Below are positions 10,601 through 26,000 of a DNA stretch of 64,000 nt, one piece after another. Source of the stretch: Auanema rhodensis (Eukaryota; Nematoda; Chromadorea; Rhabditida; Rhabditidae); NCBI GenBank assembly GCA_964057225.1, contig OZ059895.1, positions 3,038,001 through 3,102,000 of the forward strand. The letters are read 5' to 3'. How positions within the stretch are numbered: the first letter of the stretch is position 1; every line of letters begins with the position of its first letter. The position numbers were made by a program, and so were the translations under genes. The notes under the pieces are model-generated. The model did no database searches. It was not told the DNA's origin and was given only the letters and a program-made list of their open reading frames with translations.

Positions 10601-13600
10601 GTATCTATCTTGTAAAGATAGTAATATATCATATGTTGAACACTATGTTGGAAAAATTTTAATTCAGATTTTCGAACTTTTATTCAGTTTGTTTTTCAAA
10701 CTTTGATTAAGAACTTTGATTTTCGTACTCCCATAAATTATACGCAGCACAGGTTACCCTTAAATAATGAACTGACCGACTAATCAGACATGGATCTTCC
10801 CAAGTTCTGTTGCTTGAATGGATGTTTTCCTTCGTAGGCTAGTAAAACATGCCCTTCAAAGCATCAGAACATGTGACCACATTCCAATTTTTTTGTATCT
10901 ATCTTGTAAAGATAGTAATATATCATATGTTGAACACTATGTTGGAAAGATTTTAATTCAGATTTTCTAACTTTTATTCAGTTTGTTTTTTAAACTTTGA
11001 TTAAGAACCTTGTTGTTTGTACACCCATAAAATATACGCAGCACAGGTTACCCTTAAATAATGAACTGACCGACTAATCAGACATGGATCTTCCCAAGTT
11101 CTGTTGCTTGAATGGATGTTTTCCTTCGTAGGCTAGTAAAACATGCCCTTCAAAGCATCAGAACATGTGATCACATTCCAATTTTTTTGTATCTATCTTG
11201 TAAAGATAGTAATATATCATATGTTGAACACTATGTTGGAAAGATTTTAATTCAGATTTTCTAACTTTTATTCAGTTTGTTTTTTAAACTTTGATTAAGA
11301 ACTTTGATTTTCGTACACCCATAAATTATACGCAGCACAGGTTACCCTTAATTAATGAACTGACCGACTAATCAGACATGGATCTTTCCAAGTACTGTTG
11401 CTTGAACGGATGTTTTCCTACGTAGGCTAGTAAAACATGCCCTTCAAAGCATCAGAACATGTGACCACATTCCAATTTTTTTGTATCTATCTTGTAAAGA
11501 TAGTAATATATCATATGTTGAACACTATGTTGGAAAGATTTTAATTCAGATTTTTTCAACTTTCACTCAGTTTGTTTTCTAAACTTTGATTAAGAACCTT
11601 GAGTTTTGTACACCCATAAATTATACGCAGCACAGGTTACCCTTAAATAATAAACTGACCGTCTAATCAGACATGGATCTTCCCAAGTTCTGTTGCTTGA
11701 ATGGATGTTTTCCTACGTAGGCTAGTAAAACATGCCCTTCAAAGCATCAGAACATGTGACCACATTCCAATTTTTTTGTATCTATCTTGTAAAGATAGTA
11801 ATATATCATATGTTGAACACTATGTTGGAAAGATTTTAATTCAGATTTTTTCAACTTTCACTCAGTTTGTTTTCTAAACTTTGATTAAGAACTTTGATTT
11901 TTGTACACCCATAAATTATACGCAGCACAGGTTACCCTTAAATAATGAACTGACCGACTAATCAGACATGGATCTTCCCAAGTTCTGTTGCTTGAATGGA
12001 TGTTTTCCTACGTAGGCTAGTAAAACATGCCCTTCAAAGCATCAGAACATGTGACCACATTCCAATTTTTTTGTATCTATCTTGTAAAGATAGTAATATA
12101 TCATATGTTGAACACTATGTTGGAAAGATTTTAATTCAGATTTTCTAACTTTTATTCAGTTTGTTTTTTAAACTTTGATTGAGAACTTTGATTTTTGTAC
12201 ACCCATAAATTATACGCAGCACAGGTTACCCTTAAATAATGAACTGACCGACTAATCAGACATGGATCTTTCCTAGTTCTGTTGCTTGAATGGATGTTTT
12301 CCTACGTAGGCTAGTAAAACATGCCCTTCAAAGCATCAGAACATGTGATCACATTCCAATTTTTTTGTATCTATCTTGTAAAGATAGTAATATATCATAT
12401 GTTGAACACTATGTTGGAAAGATTTTAATTCAGATTTTCTAACTTTTATTCAGTTTGTTTTTTAAACTTTGATTGAGAACTTTGATTTTTGTACACCCAT
12501 AAATTATACGCAGCACAGGTTACCCTTAAATAATGAACTGACCGACTAATCAGACATGGATCTTTCCTAGTTCTGTTGCTTGAATGGATGTTTTCCTACG
12601 TAGGCTAGTAAAACATGCCCTTCAAAGCATCAGAACATGTGATCAAATTCCAATATTTTTGTATCTATCTTGTAAAGATAGTAATATATCATATGTTGAA
12701 CACTATGTTGGAAAGATTTTAATTCAGATTTTCTAACTTTTATTCAGTTTGTTTTTTAAACTTTGATTAAGAACTTTGATTTTTGTACACCCATAAATTA
12801 TACGCAGCACAGGTTACCCTTGAATAATGAACTGACCGACTAATCAGACATGGATCTTTCCTAGTTCTGTTGCTTGAATGGATGTTTTCCTACGTAGGCT
12901 AGTAAAACATGCCCTTCAAAGCATCAGAACATGTGATCACATTCCAATTTTTTTGTATCTATCTTGTAAAGATAGTAATAAACTTTGATTTTTGTACACC
13001 CATAAATTATACGCAGCACAGGTTACCCTTAAATAATGAACTGACCGACTAATCAGACATGGATCTTTCCAAGTTCTGTTGCTTGAACGGATGTTTTCCT
13101 ACGTAGGCTAGTAAAACATTCCCTTCAAAGCATCAGAACATGTGATCACATTTCAATTTTTTTGTATCTATCTTGTAAAGATAGTAATATATCATATGTT
13201 GAACACTATGTTGGAAAGATTTTAATTCAGATTTTTTCAACTTTCACTCAGTTTGTTTTCTAAACTTTGATTAAGAACCTTGTTGTTTGTACACCCATAA
13301 AATATACGCAGCACAGGTTACCCTTAAATAATGAACTGACCGTCTAATCAGACATGGATCTTCCCAAGTTCTGTTGCTTGAATGGATGTTTTCCTACGTA
13401 GGCTAGTAAAACATGACCTTCAAAGCATCAGAACATGTGATCACATTCCAATATTTTTGTATCTATCTTGTAAAGATAGTAATATATCATATGTTGAACA
13501 CTATGTTGGAAAGATTTTAATTCAGATTTTCTAACTTTTATTCAGTTTGTTTTTTAAACTTTGATTAAGAACTTTGATTTTTGTACACCCATAAATTATA

Positions 13601-16179
13601 CGCAGCACAGGTTACCCTTGAATAATGAACTGACCGACTAATCAGACATGGATCTTTCCTAGTTCTGTTGCTTGAATGGATGTTTTCCTACGTAGGCTAG
13701 TAAAACATGCCCTTCAAAGCATCAGAACATGTGATCACATTCCAATTTTTTTGTATCTATCTTGTAAAGATAGTAATAAACTTTGATTTTTGTACACCCA
13801 TAAATTATACGCAGCACAGGTTACCCTTAAATAATGAACTGACCGACTAATCAGACATGGATCTTTCCAAGTTCTGTTGCTTGAACGGATGTTTTCCTAC
13901 GTAGGCTAGTAAAACATGCCCTTCAAAGCATCAGAACATGTGATCACATTTCAACTTTTTTGTATCTATCTTGTAAAGATAGTAATATATCATATGTTGA
14001 ACACTATGTTGGAAAGATTTTAATTCAGATTTTTTCAACTTTCACTCAGTTTGTTTTCTAAACTTTGATTAAGAACCTTGTTGTTTGTACACCCATAAAA
14101 TATACGCAGCACAGGTAACCCTTAAATAATGAACTGACCGTCTAATCAGACATGGATCTTCCCAAGTTCTGTTGCTTGAATGGATGTTTTCCTACGTAGG
14201 CTAGTAAAACATGCCCTTCAAAGCATCAGAACATGTGATCACATTCCAATTTTTTTGTATCTATCTTGTAAAGATAGTAATATATCATATGTTGAACACT
14301 ATGTTGGAAAGATTTTAATTCGGTTTTTTTAATTTTTATTCAGTTTGTTTTTTAAACTTTGATTAAGAACTTTGATTTTTGTACACCCATAAATTATACG
14401 CAGCACAGGTTACCCTTAAATAATGAACTGACCGACTAATCAGACATGAATCTTTCCAAGTTCTGTTGCTTGAATGGATGTTTTCCTACGTAGGCTAGTA
14501 AAACATGCCCTTCAAAGCATCAGAACATGTGATCAAATTCCAATTTTTTTGTATCTATCTTGTAAAGATAGTAATATATCATATGTTGAACACTATGTTG
14601 GAAAGATTTTAATTCGGTTATTTTAATTTTTATTCAGTTTGTTTTTTAAACTTTGATTAAGAACTTTGATTTTTGTACACCCATAAATTATACGCAGCAC
14701 AGGTTACCCTTAAATAATGAACTGACCGTCTAATCAGACATGGATCTTCCCAAGTTCTGTTGCTTGAATGGATGTTTTCCTACGTAGGCTAGTAAAACAT
14801 GCCCTTCAAAGCATCAGAACATGTGATCAAATTCCAATTTTTTTGTATCTATCTCGTAAAGATAGTAATATATCATATGTTGAACACTATGTTGGAAAGA
14901 TTTTCATTCAGATTTTTTAATTTTTATTCAGTTTGTTTTTTAAACTTTGATTAAGAACTTTGATTTTTGTACACCCATAAATTATACGCAGCACAGGTTA
15001 CCCTTAAATAATAAACTGACCGACTAATCAGACATGGATCTTTCCAAGTTCTGTTGCTTGAACGGATGTTTTCCTACGTAGGCTAGTAAAACATGCCCTT
15101 CAAAGCATCAGAACATGTGATCACATTCCAATATTTTTGTATCTATCTTGTAAAGATAGTAATATATCATATGTTGAACACTATGTTGGAAAGATTTTAA
15201 TTCAGATTTTCTAACTTTTATTCAGTTTGTTTTTTAAACTTTGATTAAGAACTTTGATTTTTGTACACCCATAAATTATACGCAGCACAGGTTACCCTTA
15301 AATAATGAACTGACCGACTAATCAGACATGGATCTTTCCAAGTTCTGTTGCTTGAACGGATGTTTTCCTACGTAGGCTAGTAAAACATGCCCTTCAAAGC
15401 ATCAGAACATGTGATCACATTCCAATATTTTTGTATCTATCTTGTAAAGATAGTAATATATCATATGTTGAACACTATGTTGGAAAGATTTTCATTCAGA
15501 TTTTTTAATTTTTATTCAGTTTGTTTTTTAAACTTTGATTAAGAACTTTGATTTTTGTACACCCATAAATTATACGCAGCACAGGTTACCCTTAAATAAT
15601 GAACTGACCGACTAATCAGACATGGATCTTTCCAAGTTCTGTTGCTTGAACGGATGTTTTCCTACGTAGGCTAGTAAAACATGCCCTTCAAAGCATCAGA
15701 ACATGTGATCACATTCCAATATTTTTGTATCTATCTTGTAAAGATAGTAATATATCATATGTTGAACAGTATGTTGGAAAGATTTTAATTCAGATTTTCT
15801 AACTTTTATTCAGTTTGTTTTTTAAACTTTGATTAAGAACTTTGATTTTTGTACACCCATAAATTATACGCAGCACAGGTTACCCTTAAATAATGAACTG
15901 ACCAACTAATCAGACATGGATCTTTCCTAGTTCTGTTGCTTGAATGGATGTTTTCCTACGTAGGCTAGTAAAACATGCCCTTCAAAGCATCAGAACATGT
16001 GATCAAATTCCAATTTTTTTGTATCTATCTTGTAAAGATAGTAATATATCATATGTTGAACACTATGTTGGAAAGATTTTAATTCAGATTTTCGAACTTT
16101 TATTCAGTTTGTTTTTTAAACTTTGATTAAGAACTTTGATTTTTGTACACCCATAAATTATACGCAGCACAGGTTACCC

Positions 16180-19100
16180 TTAATTAATGAACTGACCGAC
16201 TAATCAGACATGGATCTTTCCAAGTTCTGTTGCTTGAACGGATGTTTTCCTACGAAGGCTAGTAAAACATGCCCTTCAAAGCATCAGAACATGTGATCAC
16301 ATTCCAATATTTTTGTATCTATCTTGTAAAGATAGTAATAAACTTTGATTTTTGTACACCCATAAATTATACGCAGCACAGGTTACCCTTAAATAATGAA
16401 CTGACCGACTAATCAGACATGGATCTCTCCAAGTTCTGTTGCTTGAACGGATGTTTTCCTACGTAGGCTAGTAAAACATGCCCTTCAAAGCATCAGAACA
16501 TGTGATCACATTTCAATTTTTTTGTATCTATCTTGTAAAGATAGTAATATATCATATGTTGAACACTATGTTGGAAAGATTTTAATTCAGATTTTTTCAA
16601 CTTTCACTCAGTTTGTTTTCTAAACTTTGATTAAGAACCTTGTTGTTTGTACACCCATAAAATATACGCAGCACAGGTTACCCTTAAATAATGAACTGAC
16701 CGTCTAATCAGACATGGATCTTCCCAAGTTCTGTTGCTTGAATGGATGTTTTCCTACGTAGGCTAGTAAAACATGCCCTTCAAAGCATCAGAACATGTGA
16801 TCACATTCCAATTTTTTTGTATCTATCTTGTAAAGATAGTAATATATCATATGTTGAACACTATGTTGGAAAGATTTTAATTCAGATTTTCTAACTTTTA
16901 TTCAGTTTGTTTTTTAAACTTTGATTAAGAACTTTGATTTTTGTACACCCATAAATTATACGCAGCACAGGTTACCCTTAAATAATAAACTGACCGACTA
17001 ATCAGACATGGATCTTTCCAAGTTCTGTTGCTTGAACGGATGTTTTCCTACGTAGGCTAGTAAAACATGCCCTTCAAAGCATCAGAACATGTGACCACAT
17101 TCCAATTTTTTTGTATCTATCTTGTAAAGATAGTAATATATCATATGTTGAACACTATGTTGGATAGATTTTAATTCAGATTTTTTCAACTTTCACTCAG
17201 TTTGTTTTCTAAACTTTGATTAAGAACTTTGATTTTTGTACACCCATAAATTATACGCAGCACAGGTTACCCTTAAATAATGAACTGACCGACTAATCAG
17301 ACATGGATCTTTCCTAGTTCTGTTGCTTGAATGGATGTTTTCCTACGTAGGCTAGTAAAACATGACCTTCAAAGCATCAGAACATGTGATCACATTCCAA
17401 TATTTTTGTATCTATCTTGTAAAGATAGTAATATATCATATGTTGAACACTATGTTGGAAAGATTTTAATTCAGATTTTCTAACTTTTATTCAGTTTGTT
17501 TTTTAAACTTTGATTAAGAACTTTGATTTTTGTACACCCATAAATTATACGCAGCACAGGTTACCCTTAAATAATGAACTGACCGACTAATCAGACATGG
17601 ATCTTTCCAAGTTCTGTTGCTTGAACGGATGTTTTCCTACGTAGGCTAGTAAAACATGCCCTTCAAAGCATCAGAACATGTGATCACATTTCAATTTTTT
17701 TGTATCTATCTTGTAAAGATAGTAATATATCATATGTTGAACACTATGTTGGAAAGATTTTAATTCAGATTTTTTCAACTTTCACTCAGTTTGTTTTCTA
17801 AACTTTGATTAAGAACCTTGTTGTTTGTACACCCATAAAATATACGCAGCACAGGTTACCCTTAAATAATGAACTGACCGTCTAATCAGACATGGATCTT
17901 CCCAAGTTCTGTTGCTTGAATGGATGTTTTCCTACGTAGGCTAGTAAAACATGCCCTTCAAAGCATCAGAACATGTGATCACATTCCAATTTTTTTGTAT
18001 CTATCTTGTAAAGATAGTAATATATCATATGTTGAACACTATGTTGGAAAGATTTTCATTCAGATTTTTTAATTTTTATTCAGTTTGTTTTTTAAACTTT
18101 GATTAAGAACTTTGATTTTTGTACACCCATAAATTATACGCAGCACAGGTTACCCTTAAATAATGAACTGACCGACTAATCAGACATGGATCTTTCCAAG
18201 TTCTGTTGCTTGAACGGATGTTTTCCTACGTAGGCTAGTAAAACATGCCCTTCAAAGCATCAGAACATGTGATCACATTCCAATATTTTTGTATCTATCT
18301 TGTAAAGATAGTAATATATCATATGTTGAACAGTATGTTGGAAAGATTTTAATTCAGATTTTCTAACTTTTATTCAGTTTGTTTTTTAAACTTTGATTAA
18401 GAACTTTGATTTTTGTACACCCATAAATTATACGCAGCACAGGTTACCCTTAATTAATGAACTGACCGACTAATCAGACATGGATCTTTCCAAGTTCTGT
18501 TGCTTGAACGGATGTTTTCCTACGAAGGCTAGTAAAACATGCCCTTCAAAGCATCAGAACATGTGATCACATTCCAATATTTTTGTATCTATCTTGTAAA
18601 GATAGTAATAAACTTTGATTTTTGTACACCCATAAATTATACGCAGCACAGGTTACCCTTAAATAATGAACTGACCGACTAATCAGACATGGATCTCTCC
18701 AAGTTCTGTTGCTTGAACGGATGTTTTCCTACGTAGGCTAGTAAAACATGCCCTTCAAAGCATCAGAACATGTGATCACATTTCAATTTTTTTGTATCTA
18801 TCTTGTAAAGATAGTAATATATCATATGTTGAACACTATGTTGGAAAGATTTTAATTCAGATTTTTTCAACTTTCACTCAGTTTGTTTTCTAAACTTTGA
18901 TTAAGAACCTTGTTGTTTGTACACCCATAAAATATACGCAGCACAGGTTACCCTTAAATAATGAACTGACCGTCTAATCAGACATGGATCTTCCCAAGTT
19001 CTGTTGCTTGAATGGATGTTTTCCTACGTAGGCTAGTAAAACATGCCCTTCAAAGCATCAGAACATGTGATCACATTCCAATTTTTTTGTATCTATCTTG

Positions 19101-20715
19101 TAAAGATAGTAATATATCATATGTTGAACACTATGTTGGAAAGATTTTAATTCAGATTTTCTAACTTTTATTCAGTTTGTTTTTTAAACTTTGATTAAGA
19201 ACTTTGATTTTTGTACACCCATAAATTATACGCAGCACAGGTTACCCTTAAATAATAAACTGACCGACTAATCAGACATGGATCTTTCCAAGTTCTGTTG
19301 CTTGAACGGATGTTTTCCTACGTAGGCTAGTAAAACATGCCCTTCAAAGCATCAGAACATGTGACCACATTCCAATTTTTTTGTATCTATCTTGTAAAGA
19401 TAGTAATATATCATATGTTGAACACTATGTTGGATAGATTTTAATTCAGATTTTTTCAACTTTCACTCAGTTTGTTTTCTAAACTTTGATTAAGAACTTT
19501 GATTTTTGTACACCCATAAATTATACGCAGCACAGGTTACCCTTAAATAATGAACTGACCGACTAATCAGACATGGATCTTTCCTAGTTCTGTTGCTTGA
19601 ATGGATGTTTTCCTACGTAGGCTAGTAAAACATGACCTTCAAAGCATCAGAACATGTGATCACATTCCAATATTTTTGTATCTATCTTGTAAAGATAGTA
19701 ATATATCATATGTTGAACACTATGTTGGAAAGATTTTAATTCAGATTTTCTAACTTTTATTCAGTTTGTTTTTTAAACTTTGATTAAGAACTTTGATTTT
19801 TGTACACCCATAAATTATACGCAGCACAGGTTACCCTTAAATAATGAACTGACCGACTAATCAGACATGGATCTTTCCAAGTTCTGTTGCTTGAACGGAT
19901 GTTTTCCTACGTAGGCTAGTAAAACATGCCCTTCAAAGCATCAGAACATGTGATCACATTTCAATTTTTTTGTATCTATCTTGTAAAGATAGTAATATAT
20001 CATATGTTGAACACTATGTTGGAAAGATTTTAATTCAGATTTTTTCAACTTTCACTCAGTTTGTTTTCTAAACTTTGATTAAGAACCTTGTTGTTTGTAC
20101 ACCCATAAAATATACGCAGCACAGGTTACCCTTAAATAATGAACTGACCGTCTAATCAGACATGGATCTTCCCAAGTTCTGTTGCTTGAATGGATGTTTT
20201 CCTACGTAGGCTAGTAAAACATGCCCTTCAAAGCATCAGAACATGTGATCACATTCCAATTTTTTTGTATCTATCTTGTAAAGATAGTAATATATCATAT
20301 GTTGAACACTATGTTGGAAAGATTTTCATTCAGATTTTTTAATTTTTATTCAGTTTGTTTTTTAAACTTTGATTAAGAACTTTGATTTTTGTACACCCAT
20401 AAATTATACGCAGCACAGGTTACCCTTAAATAATGAACTGACCGACTAATCAGACATGGATCTTTCCAAGTTCTGTTGCTTGAACGGATGTTTTCCTACG
20501 TAGGCTAGTAAAACATGCCCTTCAAAGCATCAGAACATGTGATCACATTCCAATATTTTTGTATCTATCTTGTAAAGATAGTAATATATCATATGTTGAA
20601 CAGTATGTTGGAAAGATTTTAATTCAGATTTTCTAACTTTTATTCAGTTTGTTTTTTAAACTTTGATTAAGAACTTTGATTTTTGTACACCCATAAATTA
20701 TACGCAGCACAGGTT
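16180..20715. repeat. Tandem duplication of a 2270-bp higher-order repeat
   Basis: About 16180-18445 and 18450-20715 carry the same ordered series of seven full monomers and one shortened monomer. The rare ggatctctcc variant sits at 16421 and 18691 (offset 2270), and the shortened-monomer junctions at about 16334 and 18604. The variants tggatagatt, acatgacctt and gaacagtatg recur in register. I saw no certain difference between the copies, suggesting a recent unequal exchange. Confidence 0.83.
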
Positions 20716-23700
20716 ACCCTTAAATAATGAACTGACCAACTAATCAGACATGGATCTTTCCTAGTTCTGTTGCTTGAATGGATGTTTTCCTACGTAGGCT
20801 AGTAAAACATGCCCTTCAAAGCATCAGAACATGTGATCAAATTCCAATTTTTTTGTATCTATCTTGTAAAGATAGTAATATATGATATGTTGAACACTAT
20901 GTTGGAAAGATTTTAATTCAGATTTTCGAACTTTTATTCAGTTTGTTTTTTAAACTTTGATTAAGAACTTTGATTTTTGTACACCCATAAATTATACGCA
21001 GCACAGGTTACCCTTAATTAATGAACTGACCGACTAATCAGACATGGATCTTTCCAAGTTCTGTTGCTTGAACGGATGTTTTCCTACGAAGGCTAGTAAA
21101 ACATGCCCTTCAAAGCATCAGAACATGTGATCACATTCCAATATTTTTGTATCTATCTTGTAAAGATAGTAATAAACTTTGATTTTTGTACACCCATAAA
21201 TTATACGCAGCACAGGTTACCCTTAAATAATGAACTGACCGACTAATCAGACATGGATCTCTCCAAGTTCTGTTGCTTGAACGGATGTTTTCCTACGTAG
21301 GCTAGTAAAACATGCCCTTCAAAGCATCAGAACATGTGATCACATTTCAATTTTTTTGTATCTATCTTGTAAAGATAGTAATATATCATATGTTGAACAC
21401 TATGTTGGAAAGATTTTAATTCAGATTTTTTCAACTTTCACTCAGTTTGTTTTCTAAACTTTGATTAAGAACCTTGTTGTTTGTACACCCATAAAATATA
21501 CGCAGCACAGGTTACCCTTAAATAATGAACTGACCGTCTAATCAGGCATGGATCTTCCCAAGTTCTGTTGCTTGAATGGATGTTTTCCTACGTAGGCTAG
21601 TAAAACATGCCCTTCAAAGCATCAGAACATGTGATCACATTCCAATTTTTTTGTATCTATCTTGTAAAGATAGTAATATATCATATGTTGAACACTATGT
21701 TGGAAAGATTTTAATTCAGATTTTCTAACTTTTATTCAGTTTGTTTTTTAAACTTTGATTAAGAACTTTGATTTTTGTACACCCATAAATTATACGCAGC
21801 ACAGGTTACCCTTAAATAATAAACTGACCGACTAATCAGACATGGATCTTTCCAAGTTCTGTTGCTTGAACGGATGTTTTCCTACGTAGGCTAGTAAAAC
21901 ATGCCCTTCAAAGCATCAGAACATGTGACCACATTCCAATTTTTTTGTATCTATCTTGTAAAGATAGTAATATATCATATGTTGAACACTATGTTGGATA
22001 GATTTTAATTCAGATTTTTTCAACTTTCACTCAGTTTGTTTTCTAAACTTTGATTAAGAACTTTGATTTTTGTACACCCATAAATTATACGCAGCACAGG
22101 TTACCCTTAAATAATGAACTGACCGACTAATCAGACATGGATCTTTCCTAGTTCTGTTGCTTGAATGGATGTTTTCCTACGTAGGCTAGTAAAACATGAC
22201 CTTCAAAGCATCAGAACATGTGATCACATTCCAATATTTTTGTATCTATCTTGTAAAGATAGTAATATATCATATGTTGAACACTATGTTGGAAAGATTT
22301 TAATTCGGTTTTTTTAATTTTTATTCAGTTTGTTTTTTAAACTTTGATTAAGAACTTTGATTTTTGTACACCCATAAATTATACGCAGCACAGGTTACCC
22401 TTAAATAATGAACTGACCGACTAATCAGACATGAATCTTTCCAAGTTCTGTTGCTTGAATGGATGTTTTCCTACGTAGGCTAGTAAAACATGCCCTTCAA
22501 AGCATCAGAACATGTGATCAAATTCCAATTTTTTTGTATCTATCTTGTAAAGATAGTAATATATCATATGTTGAACACTATGTTGGAAAGATTTTAATTC
22601 GGTTTTTTTAATTTTTATTCAGTTTGTTTTTTAAACTTTGATTAAGAACTTTGATTTTTGTACACCCATAAATTATACGCAGCACAGGTTACCCTTAAAT
22701 AATGAACTGACCGTCTAATCAGACATGGATCTTCCCAAGTTCTGTTGCTTGAATGGATGTTTTCCTACGTAGGCTAGTAAAACATGCCCTTCAAAGCATC
22801 AGAACATGTGATCAAATTCCAATTTTTTTGTATCTATCTCGTAAAGATAGTAATATATCATATGTTGAACACTATGTTGGAAAGATTTTCATTCAGATTT
22901 TTTAATTTTTATTCAGTTTGTTTTTTAAACTTTGATTAAGAACTTTGATTTTTGTACACCCATAAATTATACGCAGCACAGGTTACCCTTAAATAATAAA
23001 CTGACCGACTAATCAGACATGGATCTTTCCAAGTTCTGTTGCTTGAACGGATGTTTTCCTACGTAGGCTAGTAAAACATGCCCTTCAAAGCATCAGAACA
23101 TGTGATCACATTCCAATATTTTTGTATCTATCTTGTAAAGATAGTAATATATCATATGTTGAACACTATGTTGGAAAGATTTTAATTCAGATTTTCTAAC
23201 TTTTATTCAGTTTGTTTTTTAAACTTTGATTAAGAACTTTGATTTTTGTACACCCATAAATTATACGCAGCACAGGTTACCCTTAAATAATCAACTGACC
23301 GACTAATCAGACATGGATCTTTCCTAGTTCTGTTGCTTGAATGGATGTTTTCCTACGTAGGCTAGTAAAACATGCCCTTCAAAGCATCAGAACATGTGAT
23401 CAAATTCCAATTTTTTTGTATCTATCTTGTAAAGATAGTAATATATCATATGTTGAACACTATGTTGGAAAGATTTTCATTCAGATTTTTTAATTTTTAT
23501 TCAGTTTGTTTTTTAAACTTTGATTAAGAACTTTGATTTTTGTACACCCATAAATTATACGCAGCACAGGTTACCCTTAAATAATGAACTGACCGACTAA
23601 TCAGACATGGATCTTTCCAAGTTCTGTTGCTTGAACGGATGTTTTCCTACGTAGGCTAGTAAAACATGCCCTTCAAAGCATCAGAACATGTGATCACATT

Positions 23701-26000
23701 CTAATATTTTTGTATCTATCTTGTAAAGATAGTAATATATCATATGTTGAACAGTATGTTGGAAAGATTTTAATTCAGATTTTCTAACTTTTATTCAGTT
23801 TGTTTTTTAAACTTTGATTAAGAACTTTGATTTTTGTACACCCATAAATTATACGCAGCACAGGTTACCCTTAAATAATGAACTGACCAACTAATCAGAC
23901 ATGGATCTTTCCTAGTTCTGTTGCTTGAATGGATGTTTTCCTACGTAGGCTAGTAAAACATGCCCTTCAAAGCATCAGAACATGTGATCAAATTCCAATT
24001 TTTTTGTATCTATCTTGTAAAGATAGTAATATATCATATGTTGAACACTATGTTGGAAAGATTTTAATTCAGATTTTCGAACTTTTATTCAGTTTGTTTT
24101 TTAAACTTTGATTAAGAACTTTGATTTTTGTACACCCATAAATTATACGCAGCACAGGTTACCCTTAATTAATGAACTGACCGACTAATCAGACATGGAT
24201 CTTTCCAAGTTCTGTTGCTTGAACGGATGTTTTCCTACGAAGGCTAGTAAAACATGCCCTTCAAAGCATCAGAACATGTGATCACATTCCAATATTTTTG
24301 TATCTATCTTGTAAAGATAGTAATAAACTTTGATTTTTGTACACCCATAAATTATACGCAGCACAGGTTACCCTTAAATAATGAACTGACCGACTAATCA
24401 GACATGGATCTCTCCAAGTTCTGTTGCTTGAACGGATGTTTTCCTACGTAGGCTAGTAAAACATGCCCTTCAAAGCATCAGAACATGTGATCACATTTCA
24501 ATTTTTTTGTATCTATCTTGTAAAGATAGTAATATATCATATGTTGAACACTATGTTGGAAAGATTTTAATTCAGATTTTTTCAGCTTTCACTCAGTTTG
24601 TTTTCTAAACTTTGATTAAGAACCTCGTTGTTTGTACACCCATAAAATATACGCAGCACAGGTTACCCTTAAATAATGAACTGACCGTCTAATCAGACAT
24701 GGATCTTCCCAAGTTCTGTTGCTTGAATGGATGTTTTCTTACGTAGGCTAGTAAAACATGCCCTTCAAAGCATCAGAACATGTGATCACATTCCAATTTT
24801 TTTGTATCTATCTTGTAAAGATAGTAATATATCATATGTTGAACACTATGTTGGAAAGATTTTAATTCAGATTTTCTAACTTTTATTCAGTTTGTTTTTT
24901 AAACTTTGATTAAGAACTTTGATTTTTGTACACCCATAAATTATACGCAGCACAGGTTACCCTTAAATAATAAACTGACCGACTAATCAGACATGGATCT
25001 TTCCAAGTTCTGTTGCTTGAACGGATGTTTTCCTACGTAGGCTAGTAAAACATGCCCTTCAAAGCATCAGAACATGTGACCACATTCCAATTTTTTTGTT
25101 ACTATCTTGTAAAGATAGTAATATATCATATGTTGAACACTATGTTGGATAGATTTTAATTCAGATTTTTTCAACTTTCACTCAGTTTGTTTTCTAAACT
25201 TTGATTAAGAACTTTGATTTTTGTACACCCATAAATTATACGCAGCACAGGTTACCCTTAAATAATGAACTGACCGACTAATCAGACATGGATCTTTCCT
25301 AGTTCTGTTGCTTGAATGGATGTTTTCCTACGTAGGCTAGTAAAACATGACCTTCAAAGCATCAGAACATGTGATCACATTCCAATATTTTTGTATCTAT
25401 CTTGTAAAGATAGTAATATATCATATGTTGAACACTATGTTGGAAAGATTTTAATTCAGATTTTCTAACTTTTATTCAGTTTGTTTTTTAAACTTTGATT
25501 AAGAACTTTGATTTTTGTACACCCATAAATTATACGCAGCACAGGTTACCCTTGAATAATGAACTGACCGACTAATCAGACATGGATCTTTCCTAGTTCT
25601 GTTGCTTGAATGGATGTTTTCCTACGTAGGCTAGTAAAACATGCCCTTCAAAGCATCAGAACATGTGATCACATTCCAATTTTTTTGTATCTATCTTGTA
25701 AAGATAGTAATAAACTTTGATTTTTGTACACCCATAAATTATACGCAGCACAGGTTACCCTTAAATAATGAACTGACCGACTAATCAGACATGGATCTTT
25801 CCAAGTTCTGTTGCTTGAACGGATGTTTTCCTACGTAGGCTAGTAAAACATGCCCTTCAAAGCATCAGAACATGTGATCACATTTCAATTTTTTTGTATC
25901 TATCTTGTAAAGATAGTAATATATCATATGTTGAACACTATGTTGGAAAGATTTTAATTCAGATTTTTTCAACTTTCACTCAGTTTGTTTTCTAAACTTT
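18450..26000. repeat. Further copies of the ggatctctcc higher-order repeat
   Basis: The series taattaatg/acgaagg copy, shortened monomer, then ggatctctcc copy starts again near 21015 and 24165. The ggatctctcc marker lies at 18691, 21255 and 24406, giving shifts of 2564 and 3151 bp. The unit therefore grew by one monomer (2270 to about 2564) and then by about two more (3151). The increments are whole monomers, as expected from out-of-register recombination. Confidence 0.75.

Larger units (their letters stand above)
2525..10755. repeat. Duplicated ~3.1-kb satellite block, shift 5134 bp
   Basis: About 2525-5625 matches about 7660-10755 with a constant offset of 5134 bp. The rare gttgatcac variant (about 2551 and 7685) and the order of monomer subtypes recur at the same spacing, and open frames at 2813, 3622, 4212 and 4801 recur at 7947, 8756, 9346 and 9935. 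I noticed only isolated differences (for example atatttttg versus atacttttg near 2810/7944). The edges are approximate, set by the first diagnostic mismatches. Confidence 0.85.
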
